Position numbers and translations under genes: made by a program. The notes under the pieces are model-generated. The model did not search any database. It was not told where the DNA came from and saw only the letters and a program-made list of their open reading frames with translations. Below, one piece after another: positions 1 through 4,871 of a stretch of DNA of 5,428 nt (position 1 is its first letter; each line of letters begins with the position of its first letter). This DNA comes from Bordetella parapertussis. Lineage in GTDB: Bacteria; Cyanobacteriota; Cyanobacteriia; PCC-6307; Cyanobiaceae. The stretch lies in NCBI GenBank assembly GCA_943324725.2, contig CALPMR020000207.1:1-5428 (forward strand), written 5' to 3'.

Positions 1-291
1 GTCACGGTGGCGGCGGCCAGCCCGCTGTTCGCCATGGTGGCCCTGGCGCTGGCCCTGGTGACCCTGTCGGATCGGCGTGATGGTGGTGATGTCGCTCCGG
101 GTTCGGCTCAGAGCGCTGAGGCCGGGGCAGCCGCTGGCAATCCCCAGCGTCGTGGCTCTTCTTTCCGCCTGTCCCTGAGCCCGCGGATTCGGCGAACCCT
201 GGGTGGGGGCTCCAGCGCCCTGCCCCCTGAGGATCAGGTGTCGGATGAGCGGCCGGATCAAGCATCCCTGCCCCGCCAGAAGCGAAAGTGA
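1..291 (+). CDS. C-terminal fragment of an unidentified membrane protein
   Basis: The reading frame is already open at base 1 and ends at a TGA at 289-291, so this is the 3' end of a gene that starts outside the window. About 96 residues are visible. The first 20 or so form one hydrophobic segment (SPLFAMVALALALVTL) followed by SDRR, which looks like a last transmembrane helix with a positively charged cytoplasmic edge. The remaining 70 residues are polar, rich in Gly, Ser, Arg and Pro, and end in QKRK, so they are probably a disordered cytoplasmic tail. The SPLFA pattern faintly recalls EamA/DMT-type transporters, but those normally have a further helix after it, so I do not assign a family. 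It is convergent with the LCP gene. A GTG at position 7 could be taken as a start, but a 94-residue protein beginning inside a helix is less likely than a truncated gene. Confidence 0.55.
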   Translation, partial: VTVAAASPLFAMVALALALVTLSDRRDGGDVAPGSAQSAEAGAAAGNPQRRGSSFRLSLSPRIRRTLGGGSSALPPEDQVSDERPDQASLPRQKRK

Positions 292-302
292 TGGAAGCTG
301 CC

Positions 303-319
303 GCTGGCTTTCCGCCAGC
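303..319 (+). terminator. Hairpin after the left gene, possible terminator
   Basis: The arms GCTGGC (303-308) and GCCAGC (314-319) are perfectly complementary around a 5-base TTTCC loop, 12 bases past the stop at 291. There is no T-run downstream, so it lacks the second half of an intrinsic terminator. It may instead slow 3' exonucleases or be incidental in GC-rich DNA. Confidence 0.3.
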
Positions 320-379
320 CTGTGGCCGCGGCTTCGCTCGGAGGCCGCCTGCTCTGGCAGCGCTCGCTTTGACCCCGGA

Positions 380-410
380 TTGTTCTGATCTGATCTGGCT
401 TGTTCTGATC
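380..410. repeat. Direct repeat TTGTTCTGATC, two copies 20 bp apart
   Basis: The 11-mer TTGTTCTGATC occurs at 380-390 and again at 400-410, an exact 20-bp period (about two helical turns). An extra TGATC (391-395) follows the first copy directly. The copies are AT-richer than their surroundings. They lie between two convergent gene ends rather than in an obvious promoter, so the role is unknown. A protein-binding site, the remnant of a short duplication, or chance are all possible. Confidence 0.5.
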
Positions 411-431
411 CGACATCACGGACCTGTCTGC

Positions 432-505
432 AAAGACCGGCCTCTTGTCGTTTTCAGACACGTCTTGCCTGGATCACGCTTTGGTGGGCGCGCCCGGCGG
501 TCTTT
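432..505 (-). terminator. Inverted repeat downstream of the LCP gene, possible terminator
   Basis: AAAGACCG at 432-439 and CGGTCTTT at 498-505 are perfect 8-bp inverted arms enclosing 58 bases, and the second arm begins 4 bases beyond the LCP stop codon (509-511). The loop contains the palindrome GGGCGCGCCC (486-495), which would form its own inner structure. The arrangement could form the 3' end of the leftward transcript, but the long loop and the missing U-run make this tentative. Confidence 0.3.
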
Positions 506-508
506 CCG

Positions 509-1462
509 CTAAGGCCTGGTCGTGCTGCGATCGGATGAAGTGGCGGCGGAGCGGTCGCTGCTCTCGGTCCCGCGGGGTTCATCGGCACTGGCCCAGTCCG
601 CATCCCAGTAGCTGACGCCGTTGAGGTCAAAGGGGCGGCCGTCGAGTCGCTGGGCCTCCAGCGAGGTGTTGGCCATGCCGGTGATCAGTCCCCCCAGCTC
701 CATCGGCCCGAGATCGGTGCGCAGATCCTTGCCCCCGGCCAGCAACAGGGCGGGCAGTCGCACGACGTTCTGGGGTTGGGTGAGTTTGCGGAACAGGGCC
801 TTGAGGGCCAGCTGCTGGCGCTCCATCCGGCCGAGATCGCCGGTCTCGTCATGGCGAAAGCGCAGGAAACCCTCGAGATCGCGGCCTTGCAGGGTCTGGG
901 GACCGGGCTGGAGATCGATGAACAGACCCTGGCTGCGGTCGATGTAATGCATGCGCTTGGGCACATCGACTTCAATGCCCCCCAGCTGGTCCGCCATGCG
1001 ACGAATGGCGGAGAGGTTGACCACCATGTGATGTTGAATCGGGCGATTCAGATGGTGGGCAACTTCCTGTTTGATCGCATCGGCTCCTCCCAGGCTGTAG
1101 AGAGAGTTGATCTTGAGCGGTCCGTAGCGCTCCGCTTCCACGTAGGTGTCACGCGGGATCTGGGTGATGTGGGTGACACCATCCTCGACATGCAGCACGG
1201 CGATCACATCGGTGTTGCCGCCGCCGACGTCGGTGCCCAGCAGCAATAGATTCTGATCGCTGATGCCGACGCTCCAGGCGGAGAAGGGGTTGCTGAAGGC
1301 ACTGGTGCCTTCGCCGGGTTTCTGGCTGGTGATCAGGTCGGCCAGGGGTTTGGCGAGCACCAGCCCTCCCCCCAGACCAATCGTCACGGCCAGCAGCAGG
1401 GAGAATCGGTGCGGGCGCCTGGAAGAACGGCGCGCCTGACGTTGGATCGCGGGACTGCTCAT
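509..1462 (-). CDS. LytR-CpsA-Psr (LCP) family envelope protein
   Basis: This encodes a 317-residue membrane-anchored protein with its catalytic domain outside the cytoplasmic membrane. LCP enzymes transfer glycopolymers from a polyprenyl-phosphate lipid carrier to peptidoglycan or another acceptor. In sequence order there is a basic N-terminus (residues 8-19, six Arg), one transmembrane helix (about 20-38), then the LCP domain (about 70-230). The domain shows LLLLGTD at 72-78, TDVIAV at 84-89, the conserved IPRDT at 102-106, a GG after the KIN motif (118-126), DQLGGIEVDVP at 158-168, and the signature RFRHDETGDLGRMERQQ at 201-217. The Arg and Asp residues of these motifs bind the pyrophosphate and metal in characterised homologues. 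The tail from 295 is Ser/Asp/Arg-rich and probably disordered. The ATG at 1462 is chosen because it places the basic stretch and the helix right at the N-terminus; a GGAG lies 2 bases before it, which is very close. The start overlaps the stop of a small upstream ORF as ATGA. The substrate polymer cannot be told from sequence. Confidence 0.95.
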   Translation of the reverse strand: MSSPAIQRQARRSSRRPHRFSLLLAVTIGLGGGLVLAKPLADLITSQKPGEGTSAFSNPFSAWSVGISDQNLLLLGTDVGGGNTDVIAVLHVEDGVTHITQIPRDTYVEAERYGPLKINSLYSLGGADAIKQEVAHHLNRPIQHHMVVNLSAIRRMADQLGGIEVDVPKRMHYIDRSQGLFIDLQPGPQTLQGRDLEGFLRFRHDETGDLGRMERQQLALKALFRKLTQPQNVVRLPALLLAGGKDLRTDLGPMELGGLITGMANTSLEAQRLDGRPFDLNGVSYWDADWASADEPRGTESSDRSAATSSDRSTTRP

Positions 1463-1650
1463 TGCTCCGACGCTAAGGCAGGGCTGAGAACCAGGTGGTT
1501 CATTGTGAGACGCTTCCGCAATGGGGCTGCCCGGCAGGGGGCGGGCACGGCGCTGCGAGCAGCTGAGCCGCGGTGCGCCTGCAGGGGCTGGTGGTGCCCC
1601 AGCTGGTTCACCAGAGTGCCGGGGCTGGTCATCAGGTTGGCTCTGCTCAC
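1459..1650 (-). CDS. Possible small ORF overlapping both neighbours (63 codons)
   Basis: This small frame exactly fills the 184-nt gap between the ABC transporter and the LCP gene. Its GTG start (1650-1648) overlaps the ABC stop as GTGA, and its TGA (1461-1459) overlaps the LCP start as ATGA. Both are classic arrangements for translational coupling, where a terminating ribosome restarts on the next gene. The 63-residue product is rich in Ala, Pro, Arg, His and Leu, has one Cys, no clear transmembrane segment, and matches no family I recognise. An internal ATG at 1632 would give 57 residues. Most third positions are G or C, but the composition is not clearly protein-like and there is no good ribosome binding site. 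It may be a true small gene, a purely translational leader that carries ribosomes to the LCP start, or a chance open frame. Confidence 0.3.
   Translation of the reverse strand: MSRANLMTSPGTLVNQLGHHQPLQAHRGSAARSAVPAPCRAAPLRKRLTMNHLVLSPALASEQ
1489..1500. promoter_or_regulatory. 12-bp palindrome upstream of the LCP start
   Basis: AACCA-GG-TGGTT is a perfect two-arm palindrome of 5-bp arms around a 2-bp centre, ending 27 bases upstream of the LCP ATG on the minus strand. Its size and position would suit an operator for an internal promoter, but no convincing -10/-35 pair was seen beside it. It could be chance. Confidence 0.2.
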
Positions 1651-3464
1651 AGCCGCAGCGGTTCGCCGGCACGCAGGCCGGCCTGCACCCGCCAGAGCTC
1701 GGCATAGGCGCCGCCCCGCTGCAGCAGCTCGTCGTGGCTGCCGCTTTCGACGATCCTGCCCCGCTCCATGACGATGATGCGGTTGGCATGGCGCACCGTG
1801 CTGAGGCGGTGGGCGATCACCAGGGTGGTGCGGCCGGCGGTGATCTGCTCGAGCGAGCGCTGGATGGCGGCCTCGGTTTCGTTGTCGACGGCGGCCGTGG
1901 CCTCATCGAGGATCAGCACCGGCGGGTTCTTGAGAATGGCGCGGGCCAGGGCGATCCGCTGCCGCTGGCCGCCCGAGAGGCGCTGACCCCGCTCCCCCAC
2001 CACCGTGTCGTAGCCATGGGGAAGCGCTGCGATGAAGCTGGCGGCTTCGGCCAGCTGGGCCGCCCGTTCGATCTCCGGGCGCGGGGCGTCAAAGCTGCCG
2101 TAGGCGATGTTCTCCGCCACCGAGCCATGGAACAGAAACACCTCCTGACTGACCAGGCCGATGCAGCGGCGCAGGTCCTGCAGGCGCAGGGCGCTGATCG
2201 GCTGACCATCGAGCAGAATCTGGCCCGCTTCGAGCTCATAGAGACGCAGCAGCAGCTTGACGATGGTGCTTTTGCCCGAACCGGTGGCACCGACGATGCC
2301 GATCGTGTCTCCGGCCGGCACCTCCAGGTTGAAGTTGCTCAGCAGCGGCGTGCGGCCGGCATAGGCGAAGTGCACAGCTTCAAAGCGCAGCTCCCCTGAC
2401 ACCTGCTTCAGGGGCAGGGGGCGATCACCGGAGGGAATGGCGATCGGCGTGTCCAGCAGGTCGAGCACCCGCCGGGCTGAGGCCATCGAGCGCTGGTAGT
2501 CATCGAGGGTCCGGCCCAGGGTGGTGAGGGGCCAGAGCAGCCGTTGGGTGATGAAGACCAGGAAGCTGTAGGTACCGATGGCCAGACTGCCTTTCCAGGC
2601 CTGCAGCCCACCGATCACCAGGATCGCCAGGAAAGCGAACAGGATGGCGAAGCGGATCAGCGGGATGAAGGCGGCCGATCGCCGGATGGCGCGGCGATTG
2701 CTGAGTCGGTAGTCATCGCTCTGGTCCGTCAGTCGCCGCAACTCCCAGTCTTCGGCGGCGTAGCTCTTGATTGTCAGCATGCCGCCGAGGTTGTTCGTCA
2801 GTCGGCTGGCGAGATCGCCGGCGCGTTCGCGGACTTCGGCATAACGGGGGGCGAGGCTGCGCTGGAAGCGCAGGGAGCCCCAGAGAATCACCGGAATCGG
2901 CAGAAACGAAACGCCGGCGATGGTGGGGGAGAGGGCCAGCATCATCAGGCCCACGGCCACCACGGTGGTGATCAGCTGCAGGATTTCATTGGCGCCATGG
3001 TCCAGGAATCGCTCCAGCTGGTTGATGTCGTCATTGAGGACGGTCATCAGTCGGCCGGAGCTGCTGGCTTCAAAGAAGGCCATCTCCAGGCGCTGGAGAT
3101 GGTCATAGGCCTCGATCCGCAGTTCGTGCTGCACGGTCTGGGCGAGGTTGCGCCAGAGCAGGCCGTAGAGATATTCGAACAGGGATTCGGCGCTCCAGAC
3201 CAGGAACGACACGAAGGCCAGCAGTGTCAGCTGGCTCGGCACTGAGCTGTAGCCCAGCTGGGAGAGCCAGGAGGTCTGCTGACGGGCGACGACATCGACG
3301 GCCAGACCGATCAGGACCGGTGGGGCCAGATCGAAGAGCTTGTTGACCACCGAGCAGAAGCTCGCCAGGCGGATCGTGCGGCGATGGGGCCGGAGGCGAC
3401 TCAGCAGCCGCTCCAGCGCCGCTGCGTCAGGGGAGCCGATCGGGTTGAGCCGGGGGGTGTTCAA
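1647..3464 (-). CDS. Type I ABC exporter, fused membrane and ATPase half-transporter
   Basis: This is a half-transporter of about 605 residues, MsbA/MdlB-like in architecture, that would dimerise in the cytoplasmic membrane and use ATP to export a substrate. Six membrane helices are visible at roughly 32-57, 78-102, 160-178, 181-198, 265-288 and 294-312. The nucleotide-binding domain follows from about 357: A-loop Tyr 368 (FAYAG), Walker A GATGSGKST at 392-400, Q-loop Gln 440 (VSQEVFLF), X-loop TVVGERG at 487-493, signature LSGGQ at 496-500, Walker B VLILDEA at 516-522 with catalytic Glu, and H-loop His 552. The D-loop reads AAVD in place of the common SALD. All ATPase residues are present, so it should be active; lipid, glycan or drug export cannot be distinguished. 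The start is uncertain. A TTG at 3464, 13 nt after the RRM gene stop, gives the normal family length. The frame stays open further upstream through the glycine-repeat DNA to 3674, where it would read only Ala/Val repeats. Its stop overlaps a small ORF leading to the LCP gene, so export and envelope assembly may be linked. Confidence 0.96.
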   Translation of the reverse strand: MNTPRLNPIGSPDAAALERLLSRLRPHRRTIRLASFCSVVNKLFDLAPPVLIGLAVDVVARQQTSWLSQLGYSSVPSQLTLLAFVSFLVWSAESLFEYLYGLLWRNLAQTVQHELRIEAYDHLQRLEMAFFEASSSGRLMTVLNDDINQLERFLDHGANEILQLITTVVAVGLMMLALSPTIAGVSFLPIPVILWGSLRFQRSLAPRYAEVRERAGDLASRLTNNLGGMLTIKSYAAEDWELRRLTDQSDDYRLSNRRAIRRSAAFIPLIRFAILFAFLAILVIGGLQAWKGSLAIGTYSFLVFITQRLLWPLTTLGRTLDDYQRSMASARRVLDLLDTPIAIPSGDRPLPLKQVSGELRFEAVHFAYAGRTPLLSNFNLEVPAGDTIGIVGATGSGKSTIVKLLLRLYELEAGQILLDGQPISALRLQDLRRCIGLVSQEVFLFHGSVAENIAYGSFDAPRPEIERAAQLAEAASFIAALPHGYDTVVGERGQRLSGGQRQRIALARAILKNPPVLILDEATAAVDNETEAAIQRSLEQITAGRTTLVIAHRLSTVRHANRIIVMERGRIVESGSHDELLQRGGAYAELWRVQAGLRAGEPLRL

Positions 3465-3477
3465 AGGGGCGATGGGA

Positions 3478-3918
3478 TCACCAGCGATTGCCACCGCCAC
3501 CGCCACCCTCGCCACCGCCGTAGCCACCACCACCACCATTGCCACCGCCGCCGTAGCCGCCGCCGCCATAGCCGCCGCCGGAACGGCCACCACCGCCACC
3601 GGAGCGTCCACCGCCACCGCCATAGCCACCGCCGGAGCGACCACCGCCGCCACCGCCACCGCCGCCACCGCCACCCTCCCGGGGCGTGGCTTTGTTGACG
3701 CGGATCATGCGGCCCATCCACTCCACATCCTGGAGATCATCGATGGCCTTCTGCTCGGAGGCATCATCGGCGAGCTCGATGAAGGCGAAACCGCGTTTGC
3801 GACCGGTTTCACGGTCGAGAGGGAGGCTGCACTGGCGCACTTCGCCGTACTGGCCGAACAGATCGAGAAGGTCTTCGCGCTCGGACTGGAACGAGAGGTT
3901 GCCGACGTAGATGGTCAT
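3478..3918 (-). CDS. Glycine-rich RRM RNA-binding protein (cyanobacterial Rbp type)
   Basis: This 146-residue cytoplasmic protein carries one RNA-recognition motif and a long glycine tail. The RRM spans residues 1-78, with RNP2 IYVGNL at 3-8 and RNP1 KRGFAFIE at 41-48; Tyr 4 and the two Phe of RNP1 are the residues expected to stack on RNA bases. EWMGR at 66-70 and the VNKA motif at 74-77 are typical of cyanobacterial Rbp proteins. Residues 82-143 are almost all Gly, broken by Arg-Ser, Tyr, Asn and one Glu, as GYGGGG and RSGGG units, followed by a terminal NRW. In cyanobacteria such proteins (Rbp1-3) bind mRNA; glycine-tailed members are commonly induced by cold, and some place photosynthesis mRNAs near thylakoids. 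The ATG at 3918 is chosen because MTIYVGNL is the standard beginning of the family; an upstream in-frame ATG at 4080 would add 54 unrelated residues. Ribosome-binding signal is weak: only CCAGG about 10 bases ahead. The gene is probably the first of a transcript that continues into the ABC exporter. Confidence 0.96.
   Translation of the reverse strand: MTIYVGNLSFQSEREDLLDLFGQYGEVRQCSLPLDRETGRKRGFAFIELADDASEQKAIDDLQDVEWMGRMIRVNKATPREGGGGGGGGGGGGRSGGGYGGGGGRSGGGGGRSGGGYGGGGYGGGGNGGGGGYGGGEGGGGGGNRW
3490..3675 (-). repeat. Low-complexity GGY repeat encoding the glycine tail
   Basis: This stretch of about 186 bases is built almost wholly of GGT/GGC codons on the coding strand, with longer sub-repeats: three RSGGG units and several GYGGGG units whose DNA is nearly identical. 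It is prone to slippage, so length may vary between strains or by assembly error. The six-base periodicity leaves several frames open on both strands, giving His/Arg, Ala/Thr or Ala/Val repeats that should not be taken as genes. Confidence 0.9.
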
Positions 3919-3923
3919 GAACT

Positions 3924-4021
3924 GAAGCCTGGAACTGGAGAAGATCGGTGAGGATTCGTCCGATGCCGGGCTGTCCCAGGCAAGGCCAGTTGAACGGTGA
4001 AGCCGAAGATCGAAGCCTGGA
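3924..4021 (-). repeat. Direct repeat TCCAGGCTTC in the RRM gene leader
   Basis: On the minus strand TCCAGGCTTC occurs at 4021-4012 and again at 3933-3924, 88 bases apart. The second copy ends 5 bases before the RRM gene ATG and includes the only Shine-Dalgarno-like bases (AGG). A matching copy upstream could compete in RNA pairing or bind the same protein, possibly the RRM product itself; this is speculation from position only. Confidence 0.4.
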
Positions 4022-4270
4022 GGGGTGTCGAATCCTGGTGGGTCACGGCGGGCTGGGCGTGCCGAATGGAGCCTGAACACCTTGGAATGGCGGCCAGCTT
4101 ACAACTCAGACCTGTTCAAGACATGGCTCCAGCCAGGGTTGGGATCTCCAGCTGCCACTCTCGGCTGCGAGCGGAGCCGAGGCTGACGCCGCGTCCATGC
4201 ATGGAGAACCTTGAAGCGCAGTGGAAGCAATTTTGAAGAACGTCTCGCCAGGGCCCAGACTGAGGCATTG

Positions 4271-4284
4271 TCAGGAAATCCTGA
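4271..4284. promoter_or_regulatory. 14-bp palindrome before the small rightward gene
   Basis: TCAGGA-AA-TCCTGA is a perfect inverted repeat with 6-bp arms, ending 17 bases ahead of the ATG at 4302. Its size and place would suit an operator or a small RNA hairpin that affects translation. No regulator family is recognised from the sequence. Confidence 0.25.
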
Positions 4285-4301
4285 TCCCTGCGATCCCCGT
4301 G

Positions 4302-4502
4302 ATGACGGCCCCCGTGTTTTGGAGCCTCGCCTGGAGCGAGGACGGAGAGCTTGCTCCCCAGGATCTGTTCGACGTGCTGCAGACCATGGTCGGCAGTGAA
4401 GGGCTGGAGGTCCAGGCCTCCTTGGTGGCCGCCGTTGAGCGGCTGGGCGTGATGCAACTGAGTGTGGCGTCCTCGGTTGAAGTCACCCAGCTCTGTGCCT
4501 GA
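4302..4502 (+). CDS. Small hypothetical protein, 66 residues
   Basis: I do not recognise the family. The product begins MTAPVFWSLAWSEDGEL and is acidic, with a balanced composition and few Arg or Pro, unlike the shadow frames around it; that is the main reason to believe it. It has no signal peptide or membrane helix, so it is probably a cytoplasmic, largely helical protein (segments around residues 19-32 and 38-50), with one Cys next to the C-terminal Ala. The ATG at 4302 is preferred, but there is no Shine-Dalgarno sequence; the frame stays open to a GTG at 4221, which would add 27 less convincing residues. It is the only complete rightward gene, stands alone between leftward genes, and its stop lies 40 bases from the convergent stop of the exported cysteine protein. 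No obvious terminator separates them. Confidence 0.55.
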   Translation: MTAPVFWSLAWSEDGELAPQDLFDVLQTMVGSEGLEVQASLVAAVERLGVMQLSVASSVEVTQLCA

Positions 4503-4542
4503 TCCGCCGCGGGGCGCTGCCTGGTGGCGGGGCTGGAGGCCC

Positions 4543-4848
4543 TCAGATCGGGTAGCGCCGGGCCGTGGCCTGACGACAGTCAGTGCGGGCTGTGTCGAGG
4601 CTGCTGCCACTACCGATGCGATCGGCCACGCAGCCGCAGGCGAAGTCAGCCATGCCGGCGGGAGGGGTCTTGCCGGACTGGGTCATTTCGCTCTCGAAGG
4701 CCGACAGGCAGAAGGCCTTGACGATCGAGCCCATGCCCGCATCGGCCCCGGCCGGTCGTCCCAGGTCGGTGCCGATCGGTAGCGCGGCCACCATCAGCAG
4801 AACAGTCGGAACGATCGCGGAGTGCCGGGACAGCTGGTCGCGAACCAT
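4543..4848 (-). CDS. Small exported protein with four cysteines, unknown function
   Basis: The product has 101 residues when started at the ATG at 4848. A short basic N-terminus (Arg 3, Arg 8) precedes a hydrophobic core at 11-26 and an Ala-Asp-Ala site at 35-37, together a likely Sec signal peptide with cleavage after residue 37. The mature part of about 64 residues has Cys at 47, 71, 73 and 91 (spacing C-x23-C-x-C-x17-C), so it may form two disulfides or hold a metal through the CGC motif. It ends ARRYPI. It looks like one of the short secreted cysteine proteins conserved in picocyanobacteria, but I cannot name a family. A TTG at 4875, in the same frame, overlaps the helicase stop as TTGA and would add nine residues (to an Arg/Lys-bearing n-region), pointing to co-translation with the helicase. 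Neither start has a clear ribosome binding site. Confidence 0.7.
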   Translation of the reverse strand: MVRDQLSRHSAIVPTVLLMVAALPIGTDLGRPAGADAGMGSIVKAFCLSAFESEMTQSGKTPPAGMADFACGCVADRIGSGSSLDTARTDCRQATARRYPI

Positions 4849-4871
4849 GGCAAACAATCGGGATGAGGGTT

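Larger units (their letters stand above)
292..508. other. Noncoding gap between convergent genes
   Basis: These 217 bases separate the stops of the left membrane-protein fragment and the LCP gene. Open frames exist on both strands but start and end arbitrarily and give Arg/Ser/Pro-rich translations with no recognisable motif, so I regard the stretch as noncoding. It holds a short hairpin just after the left gene, an 11-bp direct repeat, and a long-range 8-bp inverted repeat next to the LCP stop, each listed separately. A 10-bp perfect palindrome, GGGCGCGCCC, lies at 486-495. No U-tract terminator of the classical type and no tRNA cloverleaf was found. Confidence 0.6.
3919..4301. other. Divergent noncoding region, upstream of the RRM gene and a small rightward gene
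   Basis: These 383 bases lie between the starts of two genes that point away from each other, so both promoters should be here. No good sigma-70 hexamer pair was found in either direction; the nearest is a lone TTGAAG at 4211-4216 without a matching -10. The region contains a 10-bp direct repeat on the RRM side, the palindrome CCATGCATGG at 4195-4204, and a short palindrome just before the rightward gene. The long leader of the RRM gene is in keeping with cold-induced rbp genes, where the 5' untranslated region can take part in control, but that is a family-based expectation and not shown here. Confidence 0.5.

Noticed and set aside
258..512. Two overlapping short open frames in the left gap (leftward 258-461, rightward 288-512)
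   Set aside because: They overlap each other on opposite strands, have no recognisable motif, and one runs into neighbouring genes' ends; composition is not protein-like.
776..1249. Rightward open frame of 157 codons
   Set aside because: It is antisense to the conserved LCP motifs and explained by that gene's codon use.
1463..1789. N-terminal extension of the LCP gene back to 1789
   Set aside because: It would overlap the ABC gene by about 140 bases and place 109 low-quality residues ahead of a perfect basic-plus-helix N-terminus.
1521..2399. Long rightward open frame of 292 codons opposite the ABC transporter ATPase domain
   Set aside because: It lies fully antisense to Walker A, signature and Walker B coding sequence, and its translation has no domain; long antisense frames are expected in GC-rich genes with G/C third positions.
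2544..3245. Rightward open frame of 233 codons rich in Gln, Glu and Gly
   Set aside because: It is antisense to the exporter membrane domain and mirrors its codon bias; no motif or start signal supports it.
3490..3675. CRISPR-like array or minisatellite
   Set aside because: The repeat has no spacers and codes in frame for the glycine tail of the RRM protein.
3340..3951. Rightward open frames with Ala/Thr or His/Arg repeats
   Set aside because: They are reading-frame shadows of the glycine-tail repeat in the RRM gene.
3919..4080. N-terminal extension of the RRM protein from an ATG at 4080
   Set aside because: The family begins directly with M-x-IYVGNL, and the added 54 residues resemble no domain.
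4195..4236. Palindrome CCATGCATGG and an 11-codon leader peptide frame (MENLEAQWKQF) starting in it
   Set aside because: There is no downstream attenuator-like structure or run of regulatory codons; a 10-bp palindrome and an 11-codon frame can easily be chance.
4116..4610. Leftward open frame of 164 codons
   Set aside because: It runs through the divergent region and the ends of two better genes; it is rich in Gly, His, Arg and Gln with no recognisable domain, and the opposite frame looks more protein-like.
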